Assembly: GCA_012295275.1 (NCBI GenBank)
Contig: CM022679.1
Span: 17,742,342-17,806,341 of the forward strand
DNA: 64,000 bases
Direction of reading: 5' to 3'
DNA from: Chrysomallon squamiferum
Taxonomy: Eukaryota > Mollusca > Gastropoda > Neomphalida > Peltospiridae
Shown here: positions 48,301 through 60,304 of the stretch, piece after piece
Position numbering within the stretch: position 1 is the first letter of the stretch
How the letters are laid out: every line of letters starts with the position of its first letter
The notes under the pieces: generated by a model
Seen by the model: the letters and a program-made list of their open reading frames with translations, nothing else
Told to the model about the DNA's origin: nothing
The model's database searches: none
Made by a program: the position numbers and the translations under genes

Positions 48301-51300
48301 ATTGGAATATTTCGTATTCCAGCCAGTTATTATGTGGGATAATGAAAAACTATGTTTTTTTCTGATAAAAATAGGTACCTGTTTGCTGTTATTTGATAAT
48401 AAAAAAAATCCCATGGAGTGGTGATATCATTTGGATATATCTCATATCATTGTAGTACCGATCAGATACCTAATAACAATTAATGTGAAAATGTGTTGAG
48501 ATCTTTCTCAAATGTTAATCTCTCTAATCTTTTTTCTCACAGTAAACAACCAAAACATGCATATAAACAGAAAATCATGTTTAAGTTAGCATAAACATAG
48601 TTCGCAATGGTACTAATGACACAGTAAATGTTCTTGCTAACATGTAAACAAACAAAATTCTAGACCATTCTGATATTTTGAGTTAAGTGGTCAGCACTGA
48701 ATAGTTAATTTTTTTTTTTTTTTATTTTATATCTCATAACATATGTAATTGATATTTACAGAGGTGCTGGATGAGCAAAATTGCTTTAATCATTTATTAT
48801 GATTCGAAATTATCCATTAATAAATCTGCCATGTTTAATCTAATTAGAATTAATGTCCATAATGGCCAACATCGTTCTAAAATATTAATGTCATCTTTCT
48901 GTTAACAAAGTTTCTAATTACTGTTCAGATTTGGTATGTTTTCTTATTAAACTATACACAATATAATAAAGTGCTGATAATTTCGGAAAATAGTTGGATA
49001 TTACATTGTCTGATAACAAAAACTTCTTCCCTGAAAAGAAAATCTGTTAAGCTTTCTGAACGAGCAAATTATAAGCATACTATTATGAATAAAGCTTGAA
49101 AGGTCCCGATTATGTCAAATTGATCTGCAGCTATCAAACACAGCGAGTATTTGAAACAAAGATATAAAAATATGTTGAAAAGCATAGTTAAAGAAACAAA
49201 AATGTTGATGTGACGAAACACAGAGGCAAGGAACTCAAATTGCATTCCTTTGGCATGTATGCTAAAATAACTAAAACTGGTGAAAGAGCCACACAAAGGT
49301 AACCACAGGCCTTTAAAATTAATAAGAACCATAGACGTAGAGTCGCAAGAAGCAATAAAATAATTTCTAGTTAATCCCGCTTCCATTTACTCTTTCCGAA
49401 ATATCGTCTGTGTATAAATTTATTGTATGTTATAGATGCCATGCGGCTACAAACCCACTTAGAAAGTTGCATTCCTCGTTTTGTCCATTACCATAAGATG
49501 TTTCAATATAGCGGGCATGACAACCGAAAATTTAGCCAGATGAACTTTACTGCTCTTTAGTAAATCGACCTACCTAACGGGTGTAATGCCAACAGATTCA
49601 TATCGAATTGAACGTCTAATCGCGATAGTTTATTCACTAAGTTCTTGTCAGACAGCACAGCCTTCATTATCACGAACAAAAATACGAGTTTTATTAGGCA
49701 GTCTCTTGTATCGTTGCCATTGATTGATTTTTGTGAAACAAGGACTCTGCCAAGATGAGAACATTAACAGCTCCTCGTCAATGAACGCGTAAGAGAAGGA
49801 AAGAGATTCAGTTACTGCATAGTTATGTTCCGTGCCTCTGCAGGCTCGCAGAAAATAACGCAAATAGCCATGTTTCTGACGACCACATAAATGTTACAGC
49901 AATTACTAGCTGACCTTTAGACCAGACTTTAGTTTGAAAACAGTTGGAACTATTTGGTTCAACGACTTTAGAATGTTACATGCAAGATCACAATTATATC
50001 ATAGCAGTTATAATTCAAATGATTTTATTATTTCAAGAACTCTTAAAAGAATTATGATTATACTGTCCGTTGTTCTTTATATATAAAACTTTAATTCCAA
50101 ATAGGATTCTACGTCATTTGCATTCCTTAGAAATAATTAAATATTTTCAGAGCAGATTCTAAATGGATATCATGAATCATCTTGATATTGTTTTTTAATT
50201 ATGCGAATATTATTTCAGTACCTACGTTTTTTAATGTAACTTATGGAAATATTTGCACTTTTTGTATTCTCTCTTTCTTTAATAATTGTTCTTACTGAAC
50301 CGTGAACTGTTCATTCATTTTTCATTTCATTAAATCTTTTACCATTTGTTCTTTTACCGAAAACTAACCGTAACACAATTAATCAAACAAATGAAGTCTT
50401 CATCAAAGACAAACGTCAGAGAAAAGCTTTTTATTATTAAATTTTTCTTTCTCCATTTAAAGGTATTTAATTCTTAATAATTCAACAGATTCATTTCCGT
50501 TGTAAAAAGAAAACTGAACAAACGTTTTCACTGTAATTTAATTATGTTTTAACCCATGGCTGTTAAATTTAGACAGAGAAAAGCTAATATGCAAAATGAT
50601 TTTCTCTGATCATACTTTTAACACAAACGACCTTACCAGTTGGGTTCTTTTCTAATTGTAATAATTTACAATCGAACGGTTTGTTATTAAGACTGTATCG
50701 CTGAAAGCTGCTAGCAATTTATTTTCTTTTTATTGATAATACTGTGTCATAAGCGACGTTATTTGTATAAACAGAGTTACTGATTTTAGCTGCGACAATA
50801 TACTATTAAGATAACTTTCGTTTCACACTCGATATTAGAAACATATGTGACCAGCTGATGTTGTAGCTTATTATGTCTAGGACATGGTGGATACTGGAGC
50901 TTCAGGAGTTCTGCAATAAGGAATTTTTAAAAATGTGTTCCAAAGATAAAAAGAAAACTATTCAGATAAAAGATTTGAAATATATTAATTTGCTGAATTC
51001 TGTAATAAATTTCGAAATTTAATTTTTGCCAGCTTTCTGTAACACGTCCCACCTGATTTTGTCTTTTTGAATTCACTAAAATGTTCTGTCTTAGCCACGG
51101 ATATAAATATCAAGTTACTAATATCCCAAAAAGTTCTTAATTTATAGAAGGAGGAAGTAACAGAAACAGGATTAGAGTGAGTTAGGGAGTTGGTGGTATT
51201 CTCTGACAATTACTTTTATATTTTTAATACAGCACGTACAAAAAAGGTCTAGATATTTGACTAGAATATTAATTATAATAAAAATTCGTTTGTCGTTTTA

Positions 51301-53530
51301 CTTACTTAATTCTTGTCTCTCATATCTTCTATTCTCTTCTATAATTCTATTGCTTATTTAGCTCACCAAAACTGTTTAAACGACAGCTTACTTGCATACA
51401 CGCTGGCTAACGATACACGGTAGTTTACATAATTCACATCAGCTTAAAACTTAGAACTAAGAATTTGTAAATCTGTTTTAGATGAATAATGTTTTTGTTT
51501 TTAATAAAGTTTCAGAATTCATGAGAAATCTATCTAAAATAACAAGAGGTCATGCAACATAAAGCACATAATAAAACTTGAAATACGATTATATTAAAGT
51601 AATCTATATTGTTTATTTATAATACAATAAAAACAAACTAGTCCTGTCATAAATGTTACATAGATATTTATATAGCATATATTGAGTGAAAAATAATAAA
51701 CTGACGCTGTTTTTTGTATGCATTAATACAGCCGTTTCTAATATTGCATACAGAAATTTATATCAAGAATTTGTTTCGACACTAGTTATATATGTCAAAC
51801 TTTCTTCTCTGTCTGTCATCTAACTGTTTGCATTTTGTCATCTGTTCAGATCAGTTAGCTCAAGTTTGTTTAAATGTCATCAAAGATGTAACAAATCTGT
51901 GCAGATTAAAATGTACACAACACTTGTAACTGATACACATACTTGATTTTTTGAATCTGAGACAATTGTTGTTTTATAATATAGAGAATTCCCAAGAGAT
52001 TCGTTTTGTTCAAGGATTCATAAAGTAATCCCAGTTTAATGTTCTAATGGTCTCTTGGAAACAGCACTTAAATATTTATTGTTATTATTTCAACAGTTCT
52101 TCAAATAATATTTATGTTTACTACCAAAACAGGTTGCAAAATAAGAATTCATATCAAATATGTTTAGTAATTCCATTCAGAAACATTATTGATAAAATAC
52201 GATTTAATTATGTCAAAAGAAAGGATTTAACATTAATGTAATAACTTTGGGTACTCTTTTCGCAATTTCTAAAAAATTTTACTAACTTTTTCTTTTTAAA
52301 CTTGTCTATTTACTGGCTTTGGGCAACGGCTTGACTAGTTCTGAAATCTTATTCAAGAAAAATAATATTAATAAAAAAATATGTACAAAAATAATGTCAA
52401 AAATAAACAAACAAGCATTTAAAACATTATGATGTGAATATGTTTCTTGATATTCTTGTTGACTTTTTTCTAGCAGGTCTGTTGATTTAGATGTAAAACT
52501 TTGAGATTAATTTTGAAGAACAAAATTAATCGTATAGACATGACGTTGTGATATGCAGCTGAATACGATATACATTGGTATTATTAAAGAACCTCTCTTG
52601 GAATAATTTTCATACGTTAAATTTATTCTGTCTTTCTTTCTCTCTCTCCATTCTGCATCTGTCTGTGTGTCTGTCTATTTATCTATTTGTCTGCCTGTCT
52701 CTCTATCTCTCTATTTATTTGGCTCAACGTCTTTGAAGATTCTTTAAGCTACAAATCATAAATTCACTGCATAATTTAAATGTGTTTCATAACTTCACAT
52801 TTATTGGTAATTTCATTCGATTTCAGAAGAAAAATAGACCTTAAATATTTTTATCATATAAACAGTATTATTCTAATGTGTTCAGGTGATGTGATAAAAC
52901 GACCTTGCAGAGCAATAGTTTCAACTGAACGAAGATGTCACTCACGGACTTGTCCTCAGTTGAAATTATATTTCCCTAGATAATTTGATACAGAGACTAA
53001 AAATAAAATTTAAGATACTTAAATATAATAAACTGCACATAATAAACTGATTCAGTGACTTAATAAATACAACGAAATAAAATAACACAAAGATTTGCGT
53101 AAGTATAAACTAGTCTGTCTAAGATGATATTAATTCGTCATATTTACACAGAATGTTGGCCAGCCTTCATTTATAGTATATTCTTCACACTTTTGAATAT
53201 TATTCAGTGTTTTAATATGGAATCATATTTGCCATTTCTTAATAATATTAAACACATATTTGTTTAATAGTGCTAAACTGGCGTATCTTCCTCTTCATCT
53301 TCACCTTGCTATAGCTAAACCTTTTTAAAGACAAGCTTGTTCAGAATACATTTCATACTGTATGCCCAGTTTAATAAACTATATTGAAAATTATTACTGA
53401 CATTTTCTTTCAATAAATATTATAAATGTGTAAAATTGAATTTCCTGTTACAGATTATTTCCAACCCGTATCGTTTCATACTGCTAATAAACAGTTACAT
53501 ACCACCCAGTTTTCTATAATGAGAAATACC
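48300..53530. other. intergenic or intronic DNA, no gene seen
   Basis: AT-rich with a somewhat less AT-rich, repeat-free stretch at 49430-49900. The minus-strand frames at 49069-49386 (105 codons, hydrophobic) and 49648-49863 have no recognised domain. A 10-bp inverted repeat (TTTCAACTGA / TCAGTTGAAA) sits at 52919-52965. Confidence 0.5.
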
Positions 53531-53532
53531 CT

Positions 53533-53533
<1 letters not shown>

Positions 53534-53564
<31 letters not shown>
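53534..53564. repeat. (CA)15 microsatellite
   Basis: Perfect CA tract. Confidence 0.95.
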
Positions 53565-53566
<2 letters not shown>

Positions 53567-54615
53567 ACAGACGGAGAAATATGCACTGCAATTCACTAAC
53601 ATACTTAGTTTTTATTACACCGTATTAAAAAGCAGCGATAAAATTTTTGCTGTTCTCAAACCTAATCTTCAGCACTTTTAAGGCTTTTGTAATTGTGAAT
53701 GAGGCTAATACAATAAAGTGGGAGCTAGTAATTGATTTTTGTGAATTAGGTCGATGAAGATTTCACTAACTAAAATTAGACCTACACTTTTCTATAAATA
53801 TACCGTGTTCAGCTTTGGAGGTGTAGAGGATTGGTGGTACTTCAACAACAACAGCGGTTGCAACAAATAATTATAAAAATTCTGATATAAATAAATAAAA
53901 CTTCTGCTGTAATACATATTTAATTGGAATATATAACCGATACAAATTCTGATTAATGAAATAACTGTTCTTGATATTTTCGTTTTATAACATGATAAAT
54001 ATATTAACTAGTTTCGGTTTGTCTGAATAAGATAATAATGATCTGTTTATTTTTGTGTTTATTTTATTTTCTTTCTATCTTCTTTCTTTCTTTTTATTTT
54101 ATTTTATTATTTACCAGTTTTCAGTTTTTAGTCTCATCATCACTAAGCCCAAAACATGTGCTGTGATAAATTGTCATCCGCTAATCAAACTATTAAGGGT
54201 TTTATTTTATTTTCGTAAAACAACAAATGTTTTGATCAATAGGCATTATACTGGCTTCAGTCTTGCCTTTCACAACACTGCTATATCGGCGTTAACAGAT
54301 GCTTTTCTCATCAGCTGGAACATTTTTCTATTTCATTCTCGTCACGCCTGGAATGTCCATACATTTCTTTGTATTGACTTGTACAGTAAACTTAAAGGAT
54401 TGTCTACAGCACAACGTTACAGAAAAACACTCCGTTTTAACGTTTAAGCTTCAGGACGTTTGCAAAAAGTATGAATTTTGGAATATAAATGTTTTGAGAT
54501 TTTTCTATAGCTTATATAAAGCTATGCTAAACCCAAATGTAAAGAAAGGGAAGCCAGTAATAGCAAACCATCTTATTAGTTCAAAATTACAATTATTTGT
54601 CTTATGATACAAATG

Positions 54616-55255
54616 GAGTGGTAGCTTGACTTACGAGTTTAATTCGTTCCGTGCCTAGCCAGTAACTCAATTTGTTCGTATGTCAAATCAATCTTCCCAG
54701 CTGATATTAATTGAAATACCAACCTCCCTAAAAACCACACCAATTTTTTGTAACGTGTTTTCAAAAAAGAAAAATGTATTTATAAATGACAAATATTGAA
54801 TAAAAAAACTAAATATAAGAGAATAAAAATAAAAAAATGAATTGGTTTTGTAAAGTGTATTTATGTTGGAGATCAGACAAATTATTTTAATGCCTTTGGC
54901 TGGAGTTATAGGCTTTGTCGACTCCTTCTGCTTCAGTATGGTACATATCGTAGAAGTACTATGCTCGTACTGCCTAGCCAAGTTGACTACATGCACACCT
55001 CGCTCATGTTTTTCTATGATTTCATGCTTTAATTCAATGGACATCATCCGCTTCTTCTTTTCAGCATTGTCATTTTCTTAGATCCATGGAAATTTGCCCA
55101 AAAAAAAAAAAAAAAAAAAAAAAAAAAGAAAAGAAAAACAAACTTCACAAAACGCAAGTACAACACAACAGAGATGCTTTCCTGAGATACTCGCTCGTAA
55201 TTCGGATTTTGGCTCGCAACTCAAAGCAACTTTTAAGTTAGTCGAGGTACCACTG
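54616..55255 (-). mobile_element. Tigger/pogo-type transposon remnant (640 bp)
   Basis: The right end, read on the minus strand, begins CAGTGGTACCTCGACTAAC and is followed outside by TA, the expected target dinucleotide. The left end GAGTGGTAGCTTGACTTACG is a decayed inverted counterpart. The CAGTGGTACCTCGACTTACGAG-like terminus is characteristic of Tigger elements. The minus strand carries the transposase N-terminus and then loses homology, so the element is internally deleted. A poly(A) run (about 55099-55126) lies between the right terminus and the coding relic. Confidence 0.88.
54860..55081 (-). pseudogene. Tigger-family transposase N-terminal relic
   Basis: The minus-strand frame encodes KKKRMMSIELKHEIIEKHERG, VHVVNLARQYEHSTSTICTI and LKQKESTKPITPAKG. 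This matches the Psq/CENP-B-type helix-turn-helix that opens Tigger transposases: a basic lead, the ELKHEIIEKHERG helix, then the STSTICTILK recognition helix. Homology stops after about 60 residues and the frame continues into AT-rich non-homologous sequence. The second DNA-binding domain and the DDE catalytic core are absent, so no active transposase can be made. Confidence 0.85.
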
Positions 55256-56384
55256 TATTGTTAATTATAAAGCTTTTGGTAATTATTTAACATATACCAA
55301 ATTTCACACTTTTTGCATTTTCTCATAAAACAAACAAACGAATATGTAACATAAAAAACCCAAGAAAAGTTCACACTATGTAGTTCCAATTATCTAATTC
55401 CAAACTAGTCGAAATGCCATTTCGTTGAAACATAACCACTTGTAAACACTACCATATTTTCTGTGTAGTTAATGAACGGTTTGCTACTGGTCACCTTTTC
55501 AAGCTGCAATGATTTGAATTAATGAATCCATAGGAGTAAACGAAATTAATTGTATTAATATAGAGGTTTAGCATAGATGTAATCCGTAGACGTATCTGAT
55601 TACGAACGGACCTTACGGTACGAGTCATGTACGTAACTTTCTTTCAGTTTAAATTTCACCTTATAGAAATAGGTCAAGGGAGGGAAGTAACTATAGCTAT
55701 AGAACTCATAAAAAGTTTTATTTGGAAGTATATTTGGTTTCAACATGTATAATATTCAGTGTTTATGCTGCCAAATGGCCAACATCAATCACAGGTTCTC
55801 CATAGATTTTGAAAGAAAAATACAAATTTTCTAGTCTCATAATCTTTTTCATATCAGAATTATCACAGATATCTTTGAGTCATTTTAATCTGTATTGCTG
55901 TTTCTGACGATATATGATTTTATAGGAAAATTATGATTTTGAAAATTTTATCACATACCAATTATTTGTTATTTGCTTCTCTTGCAGTAATATAGTATAC
56001 ACAGAGCTATGGAATGACCAGCAGTTTCATTTGAGAACAAATAAATGCTTTCTCTATTTCTCAGCAAGAAACAAAACAACATCTTAAGGCAATATAACGG
56101 TTAACAACTTTAATTTACAAGTATAACTTTTATTTTCATATTTGTATATTATTTTGAATTTAGCACTCGAGATCGTAATCTCTTTCAGCCAGCGGTACAA
56201 CGGTACCTTTTGTCCAAACACGGTTTTTTTGGAGAGAAGGGGATCTATCTTTGGCGATCATTTTTATGAAAACCATGTATGAAAAGGCAACTTAAAAAAC
56301 ACTAATCTGAGCAAACATAATTTAAAAAAATAATAAAAACAAGATTCATCCTTTACAATGTTTCAAAAAATTCCTATAACGCCT

Positions 56385-56560
56385 CTACTACTTATTACTA
56401 CTGCTACTACTGCTACTACTAATTTACTGCTGTTATTACTACTACAACTACTACCGCTGCTGCTGCTACACCATTTTTGACAGGACTACTACTTTTTCAG
56501 CTATTTTGATTACTACTACTTCTGCAACTATAGCTACTGCTACTATTACGATTTCTCCTA
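56385..56560. repeat. degenerate (ACT)n tract
   Basis: Interrupted CTA/ACT/GCT trinucleotides over about 175 bp, immediately left of the long inverted repeat. Confidence 0.8.
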
Positions 56561-56569
56561 CAACCACTA

Positions 56570-56807
56570 ATTCTAGGGAGTTCATTCAAAATTTCGAAAT
56601 TACTGAATAAACCAATGAGCATTCATTTTGAAGTAAAATCCTGTCTGCATTACGTGATCATAGTGAAAACAAAGGCAGTTATATTTAACCTGTAATCGCT
56701 CGGAGAATGAAGCAAAAACTAAATTTTCCTGGAATAAAATGTAAGTAAATTGATATCACTATTCCTATTATTAGGGAGTTCACTCAAAATTTCAAAATTA
56801 CTGAATA
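56570..56807 (+). repeat. 38-bp direct repeat flanking an inverted-repeat arm
   Basis: TAGGGAGTTCATTCAAAATT... (ending near 56608) recurs as TAGGGAGTTCACTCAAAATT... (about 56772-56806), both ending ATTACTGAATA. The two copies immediately bracket the left arm of the 56611-57694 inverted repeat. Confidence 0.88.
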
Positions 56808-57694
56808 TCATATGAAGCAGGACCTCAAAAGAAACAATTTTTATCCAGTTGTTGTCAAATTTTACTATTAAAACAGACACTATAAAAGTCAACTATGAAC
56901 ATTTTATTATCCAATATAATGACCTTGACATTATTTACATATAATATAGACACGCACGCACCTATCTCTCAACACAGAAAGCGAAAATAATGTATTGCTC
57001 CTGTAACATTTAAAAACAAATTTATATGTAGTTGATTCCCACTTGATAAAGATAAATAATTATGTATTGTATAGAGTATAAAATATACTAAATATTATAT
57101 TTTATTTTAATCATAAAAAGTGTAAAAATGTCAAACCAATAGACGAATGAAATGTTTCCAGTGCAATGCAACTAACAACCCAACACCCCTAACAGATATG
57201 AAATACATTTGTCCGTAATTTTGTAAGAGTGCAACGGAGCGTTCCATTATAGTATTGAAGGGGGTTAATATTTTCATAAAATTACGCCGAAACGTTATTA
57301 AATATCAAAAATTATTCATACATAAAATAAATAGCAGTAAACCGTTAGTGTTTACGCAATGGCAATTAATCGTCTTCTGAATTATGCAAACTATTTTCAC
57401 TACTGCAGACGAAAAATCCGCCATTTAGTATTTGTTCGCCGTGTGTTCGGTTCAACAACTTCCCAAGTAGTAAACATTATTTTGATCTAGAACTAATACA
57501 TACTTGTTCAGAAGATATTTATTTACATAATAGGAATAGTGAGATCTATTTAATTACATTTTATTCCAGTAAAATTTAGTTTTTGCTTCATTCTTCGAAC
57601 GATTACAGGTTAAAAATAACTCTGACGTTGTTTTCACTGTGATCACATAATGCAGATAGGATTTTCCTTCAAAATGTATGTTCATGGTTTATTT
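56611..57694. mobile_element. long inverted repeat, 160-bp arms, about 0.76-kb interior
   Basis: The left arm 56611-56768 and right arm 57530-57694 are reverse complements at about 88 percent over 150 bp. Shared blocks include GAATGAAGCAAAAACTAAAT, GGAATAAAATGTAA, TTTAACCTGTAATCG and the innermost TCACTATTCCTAT. The interior shows no transposase. The structure may be long terminal inverted repeats of a non-autonomous element or two copies of a dispersed repeat in opposite orientation. Outer boundaries are uncertain. Confidence 0.75.
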
Positions 57695-58451
57695 GTATGG
57701 TCCGGCTGAAGGCATAATCGTTTGTTGAAGTGAACGGGTATAGTCGTACAAATTTTTTTTTTTTTAAATGGAAACGCGCCTGTCGATTAACTCATTGTTT
57801 TATTTGTTTTATATATCTAAAAGAAGTATTACAATTACAGTATTATATTTTAATGACAGTTAATGAGTTGATGAACACATTTGTAAATTTCTCTAAATAA
57901 TATTAAAGCTCATTATGTACAATTTGAATTGAAAATGATGAGCTGTTATCGGTAAAACAAAGGAAATCGCGTAACGTCATCTAAGTTTAGCTAACTCCCT
58001 ACTAATTCTTTTACTCCTAACAATATTAATACTACTTTTTTGTTGTTACAACTATTACTATTGCTGTGCCACATTCCCTTATTTTTAATCTGACATACTA
58101 GATTAATATGTTTAGTTAACTATTTAGTTAAATATTTTATATATAAAACAACTTGCTTACCTGTATATTTGCATTCACAAAATCTATATATTCAGTTTGT
58201 CCCAATTCTAATTTAAATTTGTAAACATTGGTTATATTTTGTTTTTATAAAGCTGCAATTTCTATTAAAATCAGCATAAGTTCAAAAGTATACTCATTCA
58301 CAGAATATTGTGAAAATGATTATCTTTCATATAACACGTTATTTAATTTTAGTTGCGAGAATAAATCTCATTCTAAAGCTTAAATCGAATTAGTTTTTGT
58401 TGCCGGCTGCAATTAAGAATAATCCATATGGCGTTCATAACCATTTCAAAA

Positions 58452-58535
58452 TAAGGAGTCAACCTGATAGTGTGGTTAAGACTTTGGACTGAAGACTGGC
58501 ACATACTTGGATCGAATCAGGCCATAGTTTCAACA
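58452..58535 (+). mobile_element. tRNA-like SINE head or tRNA pseudogene
   Basis: The sequence reads like a Ser/Leu-type tRNA: TGATAGTGTGGTTAAGAC resembles the box A/D-arm of class II tRNAs, TTGGACTGAAGAC the anticodon arm, and GGATCGAATCA (58509-58519) the box B/T-arm (GGTTCGANTCC). The acceptor stem does not pair well, so it is not an intact tRNA gene. A SINE 5' end of tRNA origin is more likely. The tail could not be delimited. Confidence 0.6.
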
Positions 58536-58742
58536 CAAGTCAGTATTTTTCTTGTAACTAATCTCTATCACAATGACTTCATGAACAAACACACATTATC
58601 CTGTAAAAACTCGAGTGGACGTAATTATGTTTCTAAGGGTTTTTAAAAATGATTATTTAAAAATAATTTATCAAGTAACATTTGACGTTTGTTTCACATC
58701 ATCCCATCTTCTATTCTTGTTATTGCTGTTGTTGTTAATATA

Positions 58743-58765
58743 ATTCTTCTTCTTCTTCTTCTTAT
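58743..58765. repeat. (CTT)n tract
   Basis: Seven or so CTT units, followed by GTT-rich degenerate repeats to 58830. Confidence 0.85.
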
Positions 58766-58838
58766 TAATTGTTACTGTTATTGTTGTTGCTGCTGTTATT
58801 CTTGATGTTGTCGTTGTTGTTATGGTTGTTATTTATTT

Positions 58839-59436
58839 ACCGTATATACTTGTGTATAAGTCGAATTTTTGGGAGATTATATTAAGGTAATATTTTGGGG
58901 GTCGACTTATACATAGGTAATGCTTTTGTAGCTGTTGCTGAAGAGTCGCCATTTTGACTATTTTTTGCTACGGGATGCATCTAAAATAATCGCGGTCTTT
59001 CAGCTTTTCAAAAATATAATTTTATCGTATAAAAAATTTTGAAAAATTAAATAACAAAACTAAATATGCATGTAAAACATGATATTCTTCCGTTTAATGA
59101 CATAAAAATACATTTTAAAGCGAAAAAACCGTCAGTACGGCGTTATGCCTTACGGCGTCTTGCAATGATCTAGGAATGCAGACTTCTCTGCCAAATTGCA
59201 CTAAATATCGGTCCTAATTTCATAAACAAAACTCACTTGTGTAATTGTAAAGAATTTGGTGAAATAATATTGCAATCGTCATTAATATCCACTACCGACA
59301 AATCGAAAACAAAGTGACGGTGCCTGGAATCTACAGTCGACTTATACACAAGTAATACCTAAAATGACGCGATTTTTGGTATTAAAATACACATCGACTT
59401 ATACATAAGGTCGCCTTGTACACAACTATATACGGT
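58839..59436. mobile_element. non-autonomous DNA transposon (598 bp) with 8-bp target duplication
   Basis: The ends ACCGTATATACTTGTGTATA and, on the minus strand, ACCGTATATAGTTGTGTACA are inverted repeats. Identical ATTTATTT octamers flank both sides (58831-58838 and 59437-59444), although the local ATTT composition weakens this. The word TCGACTTATAC recurs four times in direct and inverted form near the ends, forming subterminal hairpins. No transposase is present. The 8-bp duplication points to the hAT superfamily; the assignment is tentative. Confidence 0.82.
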
Positions 59437-59544
59437 ATTTATTTATTTGTGTCTGAGTCACATTTCACATGCTACATTAGGTATGGAGTTGATAAAAAAA
59501 CGAAAAAAAAACGTCCAAATAACTCATCCTAAACCTAATATGGC

Positions 59545-59740
59545 CAGCAAAGCTGTTACAATAATGCTGTATGTGAACGCACCTTTTGTTGTGAATGGAA
59601 TAACTGATTGCCGGTTCGCGGACTGACATATCCTGACTTGGATCACAGTGACCAGAGATTCGATCGTTGTTAAACACATATTTACATTGTCTCGGATATC
59701 GCTAGGCAGTGGATGAAACTGCCTTTGTGACGTCATGTGT
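59545..59740. promoter_or_regulatory. CpG-richer islet with perfect CRE
   Basis: TGACGTCA at 59728-59735, plus CpGs at GGTTCGCGGAC and GATTCGATCG. The minus-strand frame 59524-59736 starts at the CRE (ATGACGTCA) and ends in a hydrophobic stretch (YSIIVTALLAILGLG); no family is recognised. Confidence 0.28.
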
Positions 59741-60304
59741 TATTGTGTTTAGACTTATTCATATGCGAATCCAAATCTGTTTTCTTAATTTGTTATTGTT
59801 ATAATTTTAGAAACGGTCAATACTGAAAGAATTTCATAATAAATTATACATTAATTAGTTTGAATTCATAGGTTAGTTTATTTTTACCTTATTGTATTAT
59901 TGTTATCTACAATGAGGACGGAATATCTCATTTTAAGTATTTTATTTTCATGTATTTACAATATTATTTAACATTACCTGCTGTTTACAATATATCTGGC
60001 TGTCCATGTATTTGTTATTCTTTCTGTTTGCATGCTCAAGATGACTGAACATCCTCCTTCTCCAGATCATCGACAGGCTTATTTGTTTGTCAAACAATCT
60101 TCTTATTTATTTATTTATTATTTTGTATATTCGCAAAAATATATTTACTCTCTTTTTTAAATTTAATTTTTTTTTTTTTTTTTTTTTAGTTTATTTCTCA
60201 ACAATTCTAGATTTCATAATTATACTAAATTTATTTATTTATTGATATTTATATAGGGCGGCAGACAAATGCAATATTTGTGCTTAACTCGATTTGGCGT
60301 CTAA

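Noticed and set aside
49069-49386. 105-codon minus-strand frame with hydrophobic stretches, considered as a membrane-protein fragment
   Set aside because: No family motif, no splice context and length within chance expectation for 64 kb.
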